Below are positions 23,341 through 35,457 of a stretch of DNA of 64,000 nucleotides, piece after piece (the first letter of the stretch is position 1; the number at the start of each line of letters is the position of its first letter). The notes under the pieces were generated by a model. The model saw only the letters and a list, made by a program, of their open reading frames with translations, did no database searches and had not been told where the DNA came from. The stretch is taken from positions 89,850,272 through 89,914,271 of the forward strand of contig NC_081555.1 in assembly GCF_963082655.1 (NCBI RefSeq). The letters run 5' to 3'. This DNA comes from Stomoxys calcitrans (Eukaryota; Arthropoda; Insecta; Diptera; Muscidae). The translations under genes and the position numbers were made by a program.

Positions 23341-24400
23341 GTAAATTTTGTTCTATAATTGTTTAACATGTGGCAACCCTGTCTTTAATATACATTTCAC
23401 TTTGAAATTTTCTCATAGTTGCTGTTGCAGCTACTGCCAGCAGTTATTGTTTATAACTTTTGTGGTGTTGCTTTCGTTTTTGGCCTTAAGTTTTTGGCCG
23501 AATGTGTTTAAATTTATAAGCGTTGCTGTTGCCATTGTACCACACATCTACAACTACTACTCAGCTCGAATTGTTGCCGTTCTTTTTTTTTTGGTTCGTT
23601 TTTCGGTATTTTGTCGCTGGCTATGGTTATTGGAATACTTTTGGTGGTTGACTACTTTAGCCCATAAAACATGAAGTCGTCAATTTGTCCGTCCTCAGTC
23701 GTATTGTATATCGTCTCCACCAAAAATCATCATCATCAGCAACAAACAAACAAACAAAAGCTCAGCAACTTCATTTCCACTACTCCACTCCATTCCCAGA
23801 GTTATATTCGTACGGAATTTGTTGCTTGGTTTAGGTTAGGTTGTTGTTGTTGGATATCTGTCGCCGTCGCCATCATTTGGTTTCGGCGTGTTTGTTACAT
23901 AATGTCGTTTTGTAGTTTGCCGTTTGCCGCTTGCCGTTTGCCGTTTTCCATTGCCCCCAACTCCAGCTGCAAGTGTGATGGCGGTTCGATGGAGGTGGAG
24001 GCTACATTGCCCTGAAATTTACCTCATTTACTTCTTAGCGAAATATCTTTGGCATTTGACTTTCCTAAACAAACTCAAATCAAGCTTCTTGGGTTGTTGT
24101 GTTTGACGAAAGTTTATTTTTACGATGTGCAAACTAGTCGACATCATTGGTTTTTTTTAGAGAGGGAGTTTTAGGGTGGCAAAATGGCAGCTACTCAAAT
24201 ATGACTGCGATATACAAAATATTTAAGGATTTGATTTTGACAACTCTAAAATGGTATGAATATGATTAGCTCCAAGATAAAACTCTACTAAGATTAACCT
24301 TTTCTGAGATAACGCCTTTGTACGATAAACTACATCTAAGATAAACCTCTTGCAATCTAAGATGAACCTCTAAGACAAACCTCTTTGGATACACCTTCAT
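23341..24400. other. probable single-copy DNA, no gene called
   Basis: T-rich and TTG-rich sequence with CATCATCATCAGCAAC and CAAACAAACAAA runs. A 108-codon plus frame at 23348 is hydrophobic because the DNA is T-rich, with no domain. Near 24270-24400 a short motif, CTAAGATAAACCTCT, repeats irregularly. Confidence 0.45.
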
Positions 24401-26789
24401 CTTATATATAAAATCCAATATGTGTTTGTTCCGTATAGACACAAAAACGGCTGAACCGAAACATAGGCTATATAATTTTTTGATATCGGGAGGGGGAGCG
24501 GACCCTCCCCCTTACCCCAAAAGTACTACCCAAAAATAAAAGTAAACCGATCGGGACAATATGGGATTCAAATGAAAGGCATTCAAGAGTAAAGTACGAA
24601 TTTCATAATAAAAGTTGGGTCCAAGTACCTGAGGGGCCGCCCCAGCCCCAAACACCCTTAAAATAGGTTTATTTAACGCTCACGACAATATGGGACTCAA
24701 CTGAAATGTATTCGGGAGTAGATTTCGAATGTGGTCAGGAAGTAGGAATAGGCTTTATAATTTATTGATAACGGAAGGGGGCGGACCCTCCACCGTTACC
24801 CCAAAAACACCACCCAAAAGTCAAAAGTGAACCGATAGGGGACAATATGGATATCAAATGAAGAGTATGCGGGTAGATAACGAATCTGGCATACAAATTC
24901 ATGTCGAAGTATAGGGGGTCATCCCATCCCCACAAAAACGCCCAAAATGGGCACATTAGCCAATCACGGATATATGGGACTCGATTTGTTTGTTCCGTAT
25001 AGACTGAAAAACGGTAGAATCGATTTTCGCATATTGTGTAGGTTGGTTTGGAAGAAAACAGACCCCAGTATCGGAAGGGGAACGGACCCTCCCCCTAATG
25101 CCAAAAACGTAACCCAAAATCAAAAGTGGACCGATCGGGACAATATAGGAATCAAATGAAAGGTATTGGAGAGTAGAATACGAATATGGTATTAAATATC
25201 GGGGGGAGGCGGACCCTCCACCGTTACCCCAAAAACACCATCCAAAATCAAAAGCGGACCGATAAGGACTATATGGATATCAAATGAAAAGTATGCGGCA
25301 GTAGATAACGAATCTGGCATACAAATTCATGTCGAGGTATAGGGGGTCACCCCACCCCAAAAAAAAACGCCCAAATGGGCACATTAGCCAAACACGGATA
25401 TATGGGACTCGATTTGTTTGTTCCGTATAGACTGAAAAACGGCAGAACCGATTTTCTCCAAATTTTCATATATTATGTAGGTTGGTCTGGAACGAAACAT
25501 AGGATATATATAAGTTTTCGGTATCGAAAGGGGGACGGACCCTCCCCCCTTATGCCAAAAACAGAACCCAAATCAAAAGTAGACCGATCGGGACAATATA
25601 GGTATCAAATGGCAGGTATTGGAGAGTAGAATACGAATATGGTATGAAATATCGGGTGGAGGCGGACCCTCCCCCTAATGCCCAAAAACACAACCCAAAA
25701 TCAAAAGTGGACCGATCGTGACAATATAGGTATTGAATGTAAGGTATTGGGAAGTAGAAAACGAAAATGGTATTAAAATTTGAGTCTAAGTACCCATTGG
25801 GCCGCCCCAACCCCAAAACTCCCCCACACAGACATAGTGGACGTTCATTTCAATATGGGGCTCAAATGAAAAGTATTCGGGAGTAGATTTCGAATCTGGC
25901 ATACAAAATCTGATCGAAGTATAGTTGGTCACTCCACCCCTCAAAAACGTCATTACAACCATTATAACTATATGACACTTGGCTGAACCCATTTTCTTAA
26001 AATTTTCAAAGATTATGTACGTTTGTCTGTAAGGAAACATAAGCTATATAATTTTTAGATATCCGGTGGAGGCGGACCCTCCCCCTTACCACAAAAACTT
26101 CACCCATATCCGAAAGTGGTCCGATGGGCACAATAACGATATCAATGAAAGGAAGTGGAGACCAGAAAACGAATATGGTATTAGAATTTGGATTCAAGTA
26201 CCCAGCGGGCCGCCCTCCAACCCCAAACCTCCTCCTAACAGATATATTCCAAGTTCATGTCAATATGGGACTCAAATGAAAAGTATTAGGCAGTAGATTA
26301 CAAATATGGCATAAAGCACTAGGTCCAAGTAATGGGAGGTCGCCCACCCCCAAATACTCCCAAATGGGCATATTAGCGGACCATGGCTATATGGAGCTCA
26401 AAGGAAAGGTATTAGGGAGAAGATTACAAAAATGACATTAAAATTTGCCTTCAAGTCTAGGTGGCGCTTTTCTACCAAAGATACGTCAAATGGATTATTC
26501 GACCCATTATGACAATATGAAACTCAAATGAAAGGTATTTGCGAGTATATATCCAATTTTGGAGCCCTAAAGCACCCCCTAAACTGAACTTCATTTCCTT
26601 TGGAAATAAAGAACGAATTTGATATCTATTTTCAGTGCAAAGTGCCAGCCCAAAAACACCCTCCAATCGGCTCATATTTACCGGCCATGGCAGCAAGAAT
26701 TTGATATCTATATTTGAGTCGAAATGTCTGAGGTGCCATCCCTCTCCTAATGAGAACATTACCCTAAGAAGGAACATTACCACCAGTAA
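24401..26789 (-). repeat. family C tandem repeat block, minus orientation
   Basis: Phrases GACCGATCGGGACAATATGG, ATCAAATGAAAGGTATT, GGCGGACCCTCCCCCTTACC and CTATATAATTTTT are the inverse of the 18.2-19.3 kb block. A longer sub-unit (CATTAGCCAA.CACGGATATATGGGACTC) occurs near 24955 and 25383, marking a segmental duplication of about 430 bp. Confidence 0.65.
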
Positions 26790-26972
26790 CCGAGAAGGGG
26801 CATATTCTCACACATCAATAGGCGCTTTCCGATTCAAGTTTAAACCCAATGATAAGGGACCTTTTTTAATAGCCGAGTTCGAACGGCGTCCCCCAGTGCG
26901 ACACCTCTTTGGGGAAAATTTTTTAAATGACCATACATGGCATTGTAACTCGCGGCACCTCGTGGGGAGGAC
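26790..26972 (-). mobile_element. partial SINE
   Basis: Body sequence only (TCACACATCAATAGGCGC, CAATGATAAGGGACC, GCGACACCTCTTTGGGG). The tRNA head is missing and the copy is diverged. Confidence 0.6.
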
Positions 26973-26989
26973 CTCAAAACACTTTGTTC

Positions 26990-29580
26990 CACATTTGGAT
27001 ATCATATTCGTATTCTACACTAAAATAACTCCTATTTGAGCCTCATATTGCGATGGTCAGTAAATATGTTCTGTTTGGGTGTGTTTTTAGGGAAGGGGGT
27101 CCCCCCAACACTTGGTCGCACATTTTGATAACAGATTCGTATTTTACTCGTAAATACCTTTCATTTGAGTCCCATATCGCCATGGTCGGTAAATAGGTCC
27201 GATTTAGGGGTGTTTTGTGTGTTAGGGTGGTCACCCAAACACTTAATCCGACAATTGAATATCAGATACGTTGTCTAATCTTAAATACCTTTCATTTGAG
27301 TCCCATGTTGTCGTGATTAGACTATATATAAATATTAGGTAAATTTTGAGGTGGGGCGGGGCGGCCCCCTAGGCACCCCATCCGAAATTTGGATTCCAAA
27401 TTTTTGTTTTTAGGTTACTTTAAGAGAGCACACAAAATTTGGCTTAAATCGCACCATCCATTTCCAAAATCTGACGTTTCTGAAAATTAAAGTAAGGGGG
27501 AGGGTCCGCCCCCCCCTTTAAATATCAAAAAATTTAGTACCCTATTTTCACCACATGATCATTATGCACCATCTGTGAAAATTTCAAGAAATCAATCTGA
27601 AAATATCAGCATTGTGCTCTACTCTAAAATTTCTTTTATTTGAGCCCCTATTGCCATTGGTTTAGGGAAAGTTAATGGGGTGATACGACCCCCAAACATT
27701 TGGCCTTAAAAATTCGTTTTCTACAATCAAATACCAATTATTTATCACCATAGGCAATCATGGCCGGTTTGAAGGGAGTTTAAAGGCGGACCCTGAAGTA
27801 ATATCATCATTGTGCTAGATCACGACTTTGTTTGAGCCCCATAATGTCAAGCATTTTGAAGTTGGCTTTCAAGATATTCGGGGCTGCGGGTCTCGTTCAG
27901 ATTCACACTAATTAATTTTTTTGTACTGGTTATCTACATTCAAAATCATATTTCAGAGCGACCACTTGGAAAACCACATTCTTAAAGATCAACCGATTCT
28001 CCTGTGTCCATTCTAATTTGAGGGTAAACATTATACTCTCCAAATAAAATACCTCTTATTTCTGTCCAATTCTATCCTTATCGGCCTTCATATATTATTT
28101 TTATTTCCTTTTTTTTTTGGGTAGGATAGGGGGAGGGGGTTTGCCCTCTTACACTTCCTTTCATTTGAGTACAATATATTCTCGGTCATCCTACATTACA
28201 GTTTGGCGTTGTATTTATTGGGAGGAGAGAGTTGGGCCCCCCCCCACGCTAAGAAACAAACGACAATTTATTCGAGTCTTTTAATGTCGCGATCTACTTG
28301 TGCTGCGGAACGGTAGGACGTGACCCAGATACTTGAATCCTTTTACCAACACTGGATTTGAAACCTTTCTTTTATTTGACATATTATCCCGATCGAACTT
28401 CAGGTCCTATTGAAGGGTATTTAGTGGGTGGACCGGTCCCAAAGTCTGTCCTATATAGGTATACCAGATTCGTATTCAACTCTCAAAGACCTTTCATTCG
28501 ATACCCATTTTGTGACGTTGGACATTTACGCCGGTTTTGGGGTTGGGGAGGCCCCCTAGACACCGTGGACCAAATTCTTATAACAGATTTGTACTCCAAA
28601 TATCTTTCGTTTCATACCCATATTGTCCCAATCGGTAAATAGGTGCTGTTGAGGTGTTTTTGGGGGGTGGGGAGGCGCATTGGACTCTACCTTTAAAAAA
28701 GCTTTCATTTGATTTCCATATTATCCCAATCAGAAAAATTTGTCCTGCTGGGGGGTTTTGGGGGGTGAAGAGGGCCCTGCGACACCAAAAAAAATGTCTG
28801 TGTCAGATTTATATTCTACTTTTGAATACCTTTCATTTGATACCCATATTGTCCCAATCGGTAAATAGGCGCTGTTGGGGGTTTTTTGGGGATGGGGAGG
28901 CGCCTCCGACACCAAGGAATAGATTTTTATATCAGCATTGGTCTCTACCTTTAAATAGCTTTCATTTGATTTCCATATTATCCCAATCAGAAAAATTTGT
29001 CCTGCTGGGGGGTTTTGGAGGGTGAAGAGGGCCCTCCGACCCTCTATGTCAGGTTTATATTCTACTTTTGAATACCTTTCATTTGATACCCATGTTTCCC
29101 AAAGCGATTAAGTGTCCTGTTAGCTGGTGTGTTTTGGGGTGAGTTACCCCTTAACACGTAGAGTTACATTTTAATGCCAAGTTTCTTACTCTACTTTTGA
29201 ATGCCATTCATTTGATACCCATATTGCCCAATCCGGCGAAAGTGTCCAATTTGGGCTTTTTTGGGTATAGGGGACCCCTCGAAAATTAAGAGTGAGATTT
29301 GTATGCCAAATTCGTACTCTACTCTTAAATACCTTTCATTAGATACCCATATTGTCCCATTCGGTAAACATGCCCGTTCGGGTGGGTTATGTGAAGGGGT
29401 GTCCCCCAGGTTATTTGACCCCAAAAATTTATACCAATTTTGTGTTTTTGGGGTGGCATAAAAAATTTTGCTTATATCGGTGCATACATTTCCGAGATCT
29501 GGCGTTTTTGAAAATTGGGGTAAGGGGGAGGGACCGCCCCCCACACCCCTTTTTTTTTTTTTTTTTTTTTTGGAAAATGT
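26990..29580 (+). repeat. family C tandem repeat block, plus orientation
   Basis: Dominated by AATACCTTTCATTTGA, TACCCATATTGTCCCAATCG, GTAAATAGG and GTTTTTGGGGATGGGGAGG phrases at irregular 120-190-bp spacing. A near-duplicate pair occurs at about 28670-28790 and 28945-29060 (CAGAAAAATTTGTCCTGCTG). The block ends in GGCGTTTTTGAAAATTGGGG, GTAAGGGGGAGGGACCGCCC and a T-run at 29549-29570. Confidence 0.65.
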
Positions 29581-30590
29581 CAAATGTCGAAATGGCAAAT
29601 TTAATCAAATTTTAGAAAATGTTGTTCATACATCTTAAACATTAATTTTTGCAATAGTTGGAAAAAACTCACTTAAAATAACGAATTTCGTGTTTAGCAA
29701 TATAATTCTCTGTGTGCCGGCGCTCATAAAAACAAATGAGGTCAAATTGTTTATAAATGTGTGGCTGGCTATATATCCAGCCATTGGTTTTCGTTGTTTT
29801 TTCTTTGCGTTTTTCAATTTTCTCAAGCAAGTGAAATAAATAATTTATCATTTCAATTAGCCCCACACAAAACAAAAATCGCTGTTGTCACTTCACTTCT
29901 GACGGTATATTGCCATTGTTGCCGCCTGTCGGCACAACGTTCCTTACAAAACCATTGGCCAACCAAATAATGAAGAAAAAAAAGGAGAGAGAAAAAACAA
30001 AACAAAGCAAATAAAAAACCAAATCAGATATAAAAGAAAATACAAAAATGTAATTAAAAGTTAACAATGGCGTATTTTTTTATGGTGCATTGTTGCGCTC
30101 ACATTGTTTTATAAACATTCATAAACAAATTGCTTTTCGCCTCCGAAATCGAAGTTTATAGTTTCAATATCACACGCCACGCCACAGCGCATGATGTGAA
30201 GTCAAGTGTCTATAAATAATTCAATTTATCCACTTTATTGACAGCGACGAAGGTATTGTTGGTAGCTGCTGAATTATGAATGGGCCAACATGAAAACAAA
30301 TATTTGTTGTTCATCATCATCATCATTGTCATCAGTCCAATAGCCAAAGTAGCCGGGCTAGTATCTCTATCGGCCAGATTACATCATCCGGATAATGTCA
30401 TATGACACACAAATTCATGTGTGTTCTTTGCAGCCAATGCCTAATGGCCAATGGCTGGTGATAGTGGTTTTAGGAAGGAACTACGTCAATGATATGACAA
30501 ATAGCCCAGAAGGTCAGTCAGTCTTCCAATGACGCTTTGCGAATAACGAGGCGTCATGGTGGTCAACGAATGCAAAGCAAGAAAATTCTA
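29581..30590. other. probable single-copy DNA, no gene called
   Basis: AT-rich with short CATCATCATCATTGTC near 30317 and a long A-rich stretch at 29970-30060. Nothing recognisable as coding. Confidence 0.45.
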
Positions 30591-30905
30591 TTGAAATTTC
30601 CTTTTGAATTAAGTTTAATTTTGTCAGTATTGTGTTTTTCTGTTCATAGAACGATTTTTTTTTATACATATCAAGAAATTATTTTCAAAAAATTTTGTCT
30701 AAATGTCATTTGAATAGGAAATTTTGTAAAAATTTAATTTCTATAAATTTTTTTTTAAATTTCCTTGCTATGGGAATTTTCTAAGCAAAATTTGTTTACT
30801 ATAGGAAATTTTGTGCAAATTTCATTTCTACAGAAAATTCCCATAAGAAATTTTGACAAAGTTTCTATGCTCTATGAGATTTTTTATAATTTCTTCTTTA
30901 TAACA
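30591..30905. repeat. decayed family D satellite
   Basis: GGAAATTTTGTAAAAATTTA, CTTGCTATGGGAATTTTC and TTTTGTGCAAATTTCATTTC mark an old reverse-orientation array. Confidence 0.6.
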
Positions 30906-31245
30906 AACTAGCCGAAAGGGGCCCGCTCACCTGCGCCTTCTTTTACATTATATGGAAAAACTTATCTTTTGAATATTTTTTTTCGACAATTAAAGAGCTT
31001 GCTACGAAAATGGTATGTGTAAATCGCTTGACTAACAAATCCTCCCTGGGAAGGCTCCCGCGTGATGGTTTATGGAATAGGGGGTGGTATTTATCCCCAG
31101 AAACTTGGGATCCCCAAAAATGGGGATCAAGTTCGTGCTCTTCTCCCATATACCTGTTATTTAAGCATTTTATTGACATGGTCGGTAAATATGTATGTCC
31201 GATTAAGGGGTGTTTTGGGGGATGCGGTGGTCAGCCAGACACTTC
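30906..31245 (+). repeat. family C related unit
   Basis: GACATGGTCGGTAAATATGT and GATTAAGGGGTGTTTTGGGG match the C repeats downstream at 31.8-33.1 kb. A SINE follows directly. Confidence 0.45.
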
Positions 31246-31574
31246 CAAATGCAAATGCAAATCTTGCCCATGAACATTTCACTAAGGAACAGGGGCAAAC
31301 TTCTCACATATCAAAGAGTGCAGTCAGATTCAAGTTTTAAGCTCATTACCTCAGGGTCAACGCCTCCTTGGTGTAGCCGAGTTTGAACGGCGTGCCGCAG
31401 TGTGACACCTCTTGGGAGAGAATTTTTTACATATCATAGTACCTCGCAAATGGTACCAGCATTAGGACCTGAGAACCAACGCTGAAAATTTTTTCTGATG
31501 GACTCGCCAGGAATCGAACCCAAGCATTCAGCGTTATAGGCAGACGTGCTAGCCTCTGCGCTACGGTTGCCTCC
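31246..31574 (-). mobile_element. tRNA-derived SINE, near full length
   Basis: The complement of GCCAGGAATCGAACCCAAGC gives a one-base-altered B box. The whole body is present (TTCTCACATATCAAAGAG through GAGAGAATTTTTTACATATC). Both ends match other copies. Confidence 0.8.
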
Positions 31575-31790
31575 ATGTTTTGATATAGCTGCCATATAAA
31601 CCAATCTCCCAATTCTTATCCGATTTGGTTGAAATTTTGCACGATGTGTTTCGTTATAACTTCTGTACCAAGTGAATGGTTTAAATCGGTCTATAACCTG
31701 ATATAGCTGTCATATAAACCGATCTCCCGATTGGACTTCTTTTGCCTATAGAAAGTGCATTTTCGGCCCGACTTGATTGACTAAAAACTA
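31575..31790 (+). repeat. fragment of a family B element
   Basis: TGATATAGCTGCCATATAAACC and GTTGAAATTTTGCACGATGT are unit phrases of family B (about 150-bp repeats). Both element ends are absent. Confidence 0.6.
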
Positions 31791-33074
31791 TTAACATCGG
31801 GCTCCAACCTCTTTGAGCCCCAAATTGCAATGGTGAGCAAATACGTCCTATATCGGGGTTCTTATGGGGGTGTGATGTCCCCTGGACAGTTATTTCAGCC
31901 CCATATTTCCGTAGTCGTCAACCATGTCCGGTTTGAGGGGTGTATTGGTGGTTGGGGAGGCCTCTTGGTGACTTGCTATGATCGCTAAATTTGTCCTCTT
32001 TGGGGGGGTGCTTTGAGGGAAGGGCGGCCCTATAGAGACTTTTTACCATATGTAGGTATCAGATTCTTGCTCCACTCCCAAAGATCTTTACTTTGATCCA
32101 CATATTGCTATGGTCAGTAAATTTGTCCCCTTGGGGGGTTGTTTTGCGGGAGTAGCGCCCCCGCCCCCAAACACTTGGTTCCACATTTTGATATCAGATT
32201 CGTACCTTTTATTTGAGCGCCATAGTGCCATGGCCAGTAAATAAGTCCTGTTCGGTGGGTGTTTTTGGGAAAGAGAAGGACGCCCAGAAACTTGGTCCTG
32301 AATGTGGATATCAATGTCGTGTTCCACTCCCAAATACCTTTTATTTGAACCCCATATTACTATGGTCGATAAATATATCCGATTTAGGGGAGTTTTGGGG
32401 AGTGGGGTGGTCTCCCAAACACTTGAATCCGAATACCAGATTCGTTTTCCACTCTCAAATACCTTTCATTTGAGTCCCATATTGTTGTGATTGGTCTAAA
32501 AATATATTTGGTAAGTTTTGGGGGTGGGCCGGCCCCCTAGGTACCCCATCCGAAATTTTTATATCAAATTTTTGGTTTTAGGCTACTAAAAGCAAGCTTA
32601 AATCGAACCACCCATCTCCGAGATCTTGCATTTCTGAAAAAAAGGGTAGGGGGAGAGTCCGTCAGTCAGATATCAAAAAACTGCAGTACCCCTTTTTCAA
32701 CACGGGACCACTATGCACCATCTGTTAAAGTTTCAAGAAAGTCTGTTTAGCCGACTTTCAGTCTCTTTATTCTCAGATTGTCCTGTAAACACCTTGGACC
32801 GAATCCAATACTAAATTCGTACTCTACTTCCATTCCCATATCGTCCCAATTGGTAAATATGTAATTTTTGAAATTTTTGTTTTTTGGGAGGGTTGGCCCT
32901 CTTGCGCTTGTTATCAATTTTTTTTATCAAGCTCCACTCTACACTTAAATACTTTTTAATTAATACCCATATTGTAGCAATCGGAAAACATATCCGTTTG
33001 GATGGGTTTTTGAGTGGGCATCCCCCCAGGTTATTTGACCCCAAAGTTGTATACCAATTTTGTGTTTCTGGGTT
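31791..33074 (+). repeat. family C tandem repeat block, plus orientation
   Basis: GCTATGGTCAGTAAATTTGT, TTGGTTCCACATTTTGATAT and CCCAAATACCTTTTATTTGA recur. The last units read CCCCCAGGTTATTTGACCCC, also found at 29400, so the two blocks share a terminal module. Confidence 0.65.
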
Positions 33075-33360
33075 ACCACCTCGTGAAGGGCCGTCTCCAC
33101 CGACCTGCCTTTAAGGTATGCGTGTTGTACCCCACTGAAGTTTTCCGGCGTCAGTCCCCCTCTTCCCTACATGTCAATTAGTCTACATGTCAATTAGTCT
33201 TTCCAGTATTTTCAGCAAAAAACGATGACAGACTAATATGCCTATAATTCTTCATCGTACTGTGGTTTATTCTTTCCGCCTTAGGGATAAAGACTATCAT
33301 GTCCTTGTTATGCAGGACCATGCCAAGCTCGCTCGGAAAATCCGCTCAAGCCAGGGCAGG
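33075..33360 (-). pseudogene. non-LTR reverse-transcriptase N-terminal fragment
   Basis: The minus strand from about 33325 reads MIVFIPKAERINHSTMKNY followed by RHISLSSFF. This is the 'VxxIPKxG...YRPISLxS' block at the start of the non-LTR RT domain, with His replacing the usual Pro. The frame stops a few codons later. A 20-bp local duplication (ACATGTCAATTAGTCT) sits at 33168-33200. Family D satellite begins directly at about 33361. Confidence 0.65.
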
Positions 33361-33504
33361 TAAATTTTGTCAAAATTCCTTTGCTATGGAAAATTTTGTC
33401 CAAATTTCTTTGCTGTAGGAAATTTTGTCAAAGTTTGCTAACCGTTGGAAATGTTATTCTTATTCGACCTTCTCTAAATAAAACTGTACTAGGAAATTTT
33501 ATCC
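33361..33504. repeat. family D satellite fragment
   Basis: Several units of TTTTGTCAAAATTCCTTTGC and TATGGAAAATTTTGTCC. Confidence 0.65.
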
Positions 33505-34030
33505 ATATTTTTATACCCACCACCTTAGGAATTTGTGGTTGAAATTTTGCACACAGTGTTCTGTTAGGACTTCCAACAACTGTGTTAAGTACGGTCCAAA
33601 TCGGTCTATAACCCGATATAGCTCCCATATAAACCGATCTCCCGTTTTGACTTCTTGAGCCCCTGGAAGTCACAATTTTTGTCCGATTTGGTTGAAATTT
33701 TGCACAAGGTGTTCTGTTATGACTTCCAATAACTGTGTTAAGTACGGTCCAAATCGGTCTTTAACCTGATATAGCTCCCATATAAACCAATCTCCCGACT
33801 TAACTTCTTGAGCCCCTGGAAGCCACAATTTTTGTCCCATTTGCCTGAAATTTTGCACACAGTGTTCTGTTAAGACTTTTAACAACTGTACGGTCGGATT
33901 CGGTCTTTAATCTGATATAGCTTCCATGTAAACCGGGCTCTCGTTCATCCTTGTTCGGTTCCAGGAAGCTTTAATTTTTGCTGGTTTGACAGACGTTTGG
34001 TATGTAAATTCGGCCCGGCCGAACTTAGCA
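33505..34030 (+). mobile_element. short family B element
   Basis: The left end reads TTTTTATACCCACCACC. About three units of ~150 bp carry GGTTGAAATTTTGCACA, CCGATATAGCTCCCATATAA and CTTCTTGAGCCCCTGGAAG. The right end has the hairpin TTCGGCCCGGCCGAA near 34009, followed by CTTAGCACGCTTTTGCTT. There is no coding capacity. It shares end structure with family A. Confidence 0.7.
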
Positions 34031-34343
34031 CGCTTTTGCTTATTTTGCTTTAGAAAATTTTTTCAACATGTCTTTGCAAAAAGAAATTTTGTCAAAATTG
34101 CTCTGCTTCTAAAAATTTTCTTAAATTTTTCTTACTATAGTCAATTTTTTTTCATTACTTTGCAAAAGTTTCATTTTTATGGTATAAAATTTGTCCATAC
34201 TTTGTTAGAACCTTGCAACTTTGTTTGGTTGTTTTTTGTTGTGGTTGTTGTTTTGCTAACATTTTGTATGGATTATTTGTTTTGTTGGATGGCAATTTGT
34301 TTGTGTGTGTGTGTGTATATACAATGATAATTTGTGGCGCGTG
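34031..34343. other. satellite remnant and insertion-site flank
   Basis: Family D words to about 34190, then TTG-rich DNA and a (TG)n run at about 34300-34316. The last four bases, CGTG, are the left copy of the retroelement's target duplication. Confidence 0.55.
34340..34343. repeat. left target-site duplication CGTG
   Basis: CGTG immediately precedes the 5' LTR and recurs directly after the 3' LTR at 42559-42562. A 4-bp duplication is normal for gypsy-group integrases. Confidence 0.9.
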
Positions 34344-34718
34344 AGTTACGACACCCACCTTATTGTCTCCACCAAAACCAGTTACGACACCCACCTTATT
34401 ATCTCCACCAAAACCACCGAGAACGTTAACCTATTGATTTAGGTCATAATTAACGCTGAATAACCAATAAATATATTTGTCTCATATAACCAATATCATT
34501 GTTAGCAATAAGAACACCAACTAATTAATAAGAAATTGTTTTGTAACTTTTATTGTATAATTCCAAGAAATCTAGCTTTTACTTTAATCATCATTTATTA
34601 TATTGTAACTTAGTTTTCTTTAAGATTTAAAATGAAAATAAAAATTCTTCTTTGTTCAGACTTCAAATTGCAAAGAGTTATTTTTTTTTTAACCACGGAG
34701 GTCCCACCATCCTTATCT
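34344..34718 (+). repeat. 5' long terminal repeat (375 bp)
   Basis: Starts AGTTACGACACCC and ends CACCATCCTTATCT. The first 72 bp are a tandem duplication of 36 bp (34344-34379, 34380-34415) differing at one position. Possible polyadenylation signals AATAAA lie at 34466-34471 and 34637-34642. A promoter could not be fixed by eye; AT-rich TATA-like runs occur in the middle. My base-by-base reading found no difference from the 3' LTR. Confidence 0.95.
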
Positions 34719-34735
34719 GGCGCAGTCGGCAGTTC
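34718..34735 (+). promoter_or_regulatory. primer-binding site, tRNA-Ser-like
   Basis: TGGCGCAGTCGGCAG begins at the LTR edge (the first T is the last LTR base). It complements the 3' end of a fly serine tRNA with two transitions, as recalled. Serine tRNA priming is known for the 17.6/297 group. The exact tRNA was not confirmed. Confidence 0.75.
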
Positions 34736-34853
34736 AGTGGACAATCTCGTTGTCCCTTGGAGGAAACACGAAAACACACATCAAGCCAACAACGAGATAG
34801 TGGGTATCAACCCTTTATCCACTGGAACCTAGGAGGACACAACAAATCACAAC

Positions 34854-34906
34854 ATGACGAAATCAACAAGGAGAACGAGCATCACTAACTTCCTGATCGG
34901 GCTTAT
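34854..34906 (+). CDS. env: predicted leader exon for spliced env
   Basis: The ATG at 34854 opens a short frame of 17 codons plus two bases before a consensus donor, GTAAGT, at 34907-34912. Unspliced, the frame ends at a TAA two codons on. The phase fits the env acceptor at 40616-40617: the donor exon supplies two bases and the acceptor exon the third. The encoded stretch has several basic residues then hydrophobic ones, as expected at the start of a signal peptide, which the env body otherwise lacks. Splicing is inferred; no transcript was seen. Confidence 0.6.
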
Positions 34907-34912
34907 GTAAGT
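34907..34912 (+). promoter_or_regulatory. candidate 5' splice donor (GTAAGT)
   Basis: A perfect metazoan donor hexamer in the retroelement leader, 188 bp past the LTR. It pairs in phase with the acceptor before env, giving an intron that removes gag and pol. Confidence 0.65.
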
Positions 34913-35027
34913 GTTTGTGTGTGTGTGGAAAAGAAAATAATAATAAAAACAAAAAAAAAAAAAAAAAAAATAAATAAATAAAAATGGAACTAAGATTATT
35001 TTAAGTAAATTAAGAAAAATATAATAT

Positions 35028-35077
<50 letters not shown>

Positions 35078-35457
35078 GGAATAGTTGTGAAAAACTCTAA
35101 AGAAACATCTTTACCTTTTAAACGCAATTTGAAGGTTAATTTTTTTTTTCTGTACCAACCTTTAGAACAGTGTCGAAGGTATATCGACAAAACAAAAAAA
35201 AAAAAAAGAAAAAGAAGAATTTGTGTGGTCAGACCGAGAAGTGAAAGTCGATCCTTGTCATAGACCTTGAATGATCATCATTGGCTTATTCGACAGGAGT
35301 ACAGAAGGAATATCTGTATAGTGGCACCCACTACTCAATAGTCCACAAATTTCTTCTATTAGATAGAAGAAGAGATAGACAAAATATAAGTTTTTTTCCC
35401 CTCTCTCTCGAATATATATAAGCGAACAAATTGTGAAATCAAGAAATATCGGTACTT
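34913..35457 (+). other. untranslated leader with A-47 tract
   Basis: A- and T-rich leader containing an uninterrupted run of 47 A at 35029-35075 and a T-run near 35140. No open frame of note until the gag ATG. The length and homopolymer suggest packaging or internal-initiation functions, but nothing in the sequence proves either. Confidence 0.6.

Noticed and set aside
23348..23674. Hydrophobic 108-codon plus frame
   Set aside because: Hydrophobicity follows from T-rich DNA; no family resemblance.
34155..34394. Minus-strand frame across the 5' LTR edge
   Set aside because: It spans the insertion junction and has no family resemblance.
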